NCBI GenBank assembly: GCA_011049495.1 | Contig: DSBF01000456.1 | Coordinates: 1-5,783 of the forward strand | Source: Ignavibacteria bacterium | GTDB lineage: Bacteria > Bacteroidota > Ignavibacteria > Ignavibacteriales > Melioribacteraceae | DNA length: 5,783 nucleotides | Reading direction: 5' to 3' | Shown here: in pieces, positions 3,617-5,783 of the stretch | Layout of the letters: each line of letters begins with the position of its first letter | Numbering within the stretch: the first letter of the stretch is position 1 | Notes under the pieces: generated by a model | Seen by the model: only the letters and a program-made list of their open reading frames with translations | Told to the model about the DNA's origin: nothing | Databases searched by the model: none | Made by a program: the position numbers and the translations under genes

Positions 3617-5783
3617 TTGGATAAATCAAAAATCAATAAATTGACTAATAGAATTACTTTTTCGTCCATTTCCTCCGTTATTGATGCACCTGATTTATTA
3701 AACATTCAAGTAGAATCCTTTGAAGATTTTTTGCAGTTAAAAACTTCACCTGAAGAACGCGAAGATAAAGGTCTTCAATCAGTTTTTTATGCAAATTTTC
3801 CAATTCTTGATAACAAAGAATTTTATAGGCTTGATTTTATTGATTATGCTATCGAAAAACCAAGATTCTCTATTCAAGAATGCGAAGAAAGAGGATTAAC
3901 TTTTTCTGCACCGTTGAAAGCAAGATTAAGGCTTTCAACCAGAGATGATCAAACAGAAGAATTTGTCAATACGGTTGAACAGGAAGTTTACCTTGGTAAC
4001 CTTCCATTTATGACTGAAAGAGGTACCTTTATTATTAATGGTTCCGAAAGAGTAATTGTTAGTCAGCTCCACAGATCACCTGGTGTTGCTTTTGCTCAAA
4101 ATATTCACCCTAACGGAACCCCGATTTACTCGGCAAGAATTATTCCTTTTAGAGGCTCTTGGGTTGAATTTGCTACCGATATTAACCACGTAATGTATGT
4201 TTATATAGATAGAAGAAAGAAATTCCCGGCAACAACACTTTTACGTGCGTTAAATTATACAACGGATGAAGAAATATTAAATCTCTTCAATCTGGTTGAA
4301 GAAATTTCTGTTAAAAAACTTGATATAGAAGAACATTCAGGCAGAATTGTTGCAAAAGATTTAATAGATACAGCCACCGGAGAAATTTATGCTCAGAAAG
4401 ACGAGGAATTAACAGAAGAAATTATCGAAGCACTAAAGGGTTCTTCGTTAACAAAGATTGAATTGATTACTTTGGAAACTTCATTTGACCAGGATTTAGT
4501 TCTTAACACTCTTAAAAAAGATACCGCGAAAACAAAAGAAGAAGCCCTTTTCGCAATCTATAGGCAGTTAAGATCAGGCGAAGCTCCCGATATTGATACC
4601 GCGCAGGGATTAATTGACAAATTATTTTTTAATGAAAAAAGATATGATTTAGGTGAAGTTGGTCGTTTCAGAATGAACGACAAACTCGGTCTTGATATAG
4701 ACCCAAGTATAAAAATACTTACGATTGAAGATATTATTGCAATAATGAAAAATATCATCAAACTTAAAAACGGAAATGTTACAATTGATGATATAGACCA
4801 CTTAGGCAATAGACGAGTTAGAACGGTTGGCGAACAATTGATGCAGCAATATAATGTTGGTCTTGCAAGAATGGCACGTACTATTAAAGAAAGAATGAAT
4901 ATGCGTGATCAAGAAAATATGCAGCCACAAGACTTAGTAAATGCAAGAACAATCAGCAGTGTAATTAATGCATTTTTCGGCACCAACCAACTTTCACAAT
5001 TTATGGATCAAACGAACCCGCTTTCAGAACTTACTCATAAAAGAAGAGTTTCTGCTTTGGGTCCGGGTGGTTTAACTAGAGAAAGAGCCGGTTTCGAAGT
5101 CCGAGACGTTCACCATTCTCATTACGGAAGACTTTGCCCGATTGAAACTCCGGAAGGTCCGAACATTGGTCTTATATCTTCATTAACTATTTATGCTAAA
5201 GTTAACCATCTCGGATTTTTAGAAACTCCATATAGAAAAGTTAAAAACGGTAAAGTAACCAACGAAATAGAATATTTAAGTGCGGATCAGGAAGATGAAT
5301 TTATTATTGCACAGGCAAATGCACCTCTTGATGATAACGGTCGGTTCGTTAACGAAAGAGTTAAATCAAGATACCAGGACGATTATCCGATTGTAACTCC
5401 TGATCAACTTCATTACATGGACGTTACGCCATCGCAAATAGTTTCTGTAGCGGCAGCACTAATCCCATTCCTAGAACATGACGATGCTAACAGAGCATTG
5501 ATGGGTTCAAACATGCAGCGTCAAGCTGTTCCGCTGCTTACTCCAAGTACTCCAATAGTCGGTACAGGTATGGAATGGAAAGCCGCGCGTGATTCAAGAA
5601 ACTTAATTATTGCCGAAGATGATGGTGTTGTTGAATATGTTGACTCAAAGAAAGTTATAGTTAAATATAAAGTTGATGAAAAAAGTTACGAAGCTCTAAC
5701 TAATTTTGATGATGAAAGAAGAGTTGATTACAATTTAATTAAGTTTTCCGGTACTAACCAAGAAACTTGTTTTAACCAAAAAC
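3617..5783 (+). CDS. rpoB: DNA-directed RNA polymerase beta subunit, C-terminal part outside the window
   Basis: This reading frame runs open for 722 codons from a TTG start to the right edge, a little over half of a usual beta subunit. It encodes the catalytic beta chain of RNA polymerase. Visible blocks are GSERVIVSQLHRSPGV (142-157), RIIPFRGSW, the rifampicin pocket QLSQFMDQTNPLSELTHKRR (458-477) with SALGPGGLTRERAGFEVRDV (479-498), the fork region PIETPEGPNIGL (508-519) and MGSNMQRQAVP (629-639). Numbering is 52 lower than Escherichia coli in this part, which suggests a shorter lineage insertion upstream. The equivalents of Q513, D516, H526, S531 and I572 are Q461, D464, H474, S479 and I520, all of sensitive type. 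T466 replaces N518, which I recall as usual in the Bacteroidota/Chlorobi group. rpoC would be expected downstream. Confidence 0.97.
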   Translation, partial: MDKSKINKLTNRITFSSISSVIDAPDLLNIQVESFEDFLQLKTSPEEREDKGLQSVFYANFPILDNKEFYRLDFIDYAIEKPRFSIQECEERGLTFSAPLKARLRLSTRDDQTEEFVNTVEQEVYLGNLPFMTERGTFIINGSERVIVSQLHRSPGVAFAQNIHPNGTPIYSARIIPFRGSWVEFATDINHVMYVYIDRRKKFPATTLLRALNYTTDEEILNLFNLVEEISVKKLDIEEHSGRIVAKDLIDTATGEIYAQKDEELTEEIIEALKGSSLTKIELITLETSFDQDLVLNTLKKDTAKTKEEALFAIYRQLRSGEAPDIDTAQGLIDKLFFNEKRYDLGEVGRFRMNDKLGLDIDPSIKILTIEDIIAIMKNIIKLKNGNVTIDDIDHLGNRRVRTVGEQLMQQYNVGLARMARTIKERMNMRDQENMQPQDLVNARTISSVINAFFGTNQLSQFMDQTNPLSELTHKRRVSALGPGGLTRERAGFEVRDVHHSHYGRLCPIETPEGPNIGLISSLTIYAKVNHLGFLETPYRKVKNGKVTNEIEYLSADQEDEFIIAQANAPLDDNGRFVNERVKSRYQDDYPIVTPDQLHYMDVTPSQIVSVAAALIPFLEHDDANRALMGSNMQRQAVPLLTPSTPIVGTGMEWKAARDSRNLIIAEDDGVVEYVDSKKVIVKYKVDEKSYEALTNFDDERRVDYNLIKFSGTNQETCFNQK

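Noticed and set aside
4558..4809. Minus-strand open frame of 83 codons, hydrophobic
   Set aside because: It is the antisense shadow of rpoB. The hydrophobic look comes from reversed Asp/Glu/Lys/Asn codons.

Overview
The window is a conserved bacterial core-gene locus, with every gene on the + strand. It holds a tRNA cluster, then rpmG, tRNA-Trp, secE, nusG, rplK, rplA, rplJ, rplL and the first part of rpoB. The DNA is AT-rich. Shine-Dalgarno motifs are clear before rpmG, rplJ, rplL and rpoB and weak before secE and nusG. The wording of the RpoB rifampicin region (FMDQTNPLSELTHKRRVSALG), the short NusG and SecE, and tRNA genes without encoded CCA fit the Bacteroidota/Chlorobi/Ignavibacteria group. 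Ignavibacteria is my best guess, but this comes from remembered family resemblance, not a search.

Region 1 (1-314) holds tRNAs. A partial, damaged tRNA-Gly-like gene is cut by the left edge. It is followed by intact tRNA-Gly(TCC) and tRNA-Thr(GGT), then a 62-base leader with a small hairpin. In many bacteria tuf (EF-Tu) follows this Gly-Thr tRNA pair. Here it is absent and rpmG follows directly.

Region 2 (315-1312) is rpmG, tRNA-Trp(CCA), secE and nusG. The gaps are very short (2, 24 and 2 bases), so one transcript probably carries both mRNA and a tRNA that must be cut out. NusG links transcription to the ribosome, and SecE belongs to the Sec translocon.

Region 3 (1333-3494) is the L11-L1-L10-L12 ribosomal protein set. 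L11 with L10-L12 forms the GTPase-associated stalk base and stalk, and L1 forms the opposite stalk. L10 has a long C-terminal helix that may carry three L12 dimers.

Region 4 (3495-5783) starts with a 122-base spacer holding up to three successive hairpins, the first with a 14-pair stem. rpoB follows, starting at TTG behind a GGAGG motif and running off the right edge after 722 codons.

I see no mobile element, CRISPR array, defence gene or unknown gene. The points most worth a second look are the damaged tRNA-Gly with an eight-base anticodon loop, the hairpin series before rpoB, and the missing tuf.
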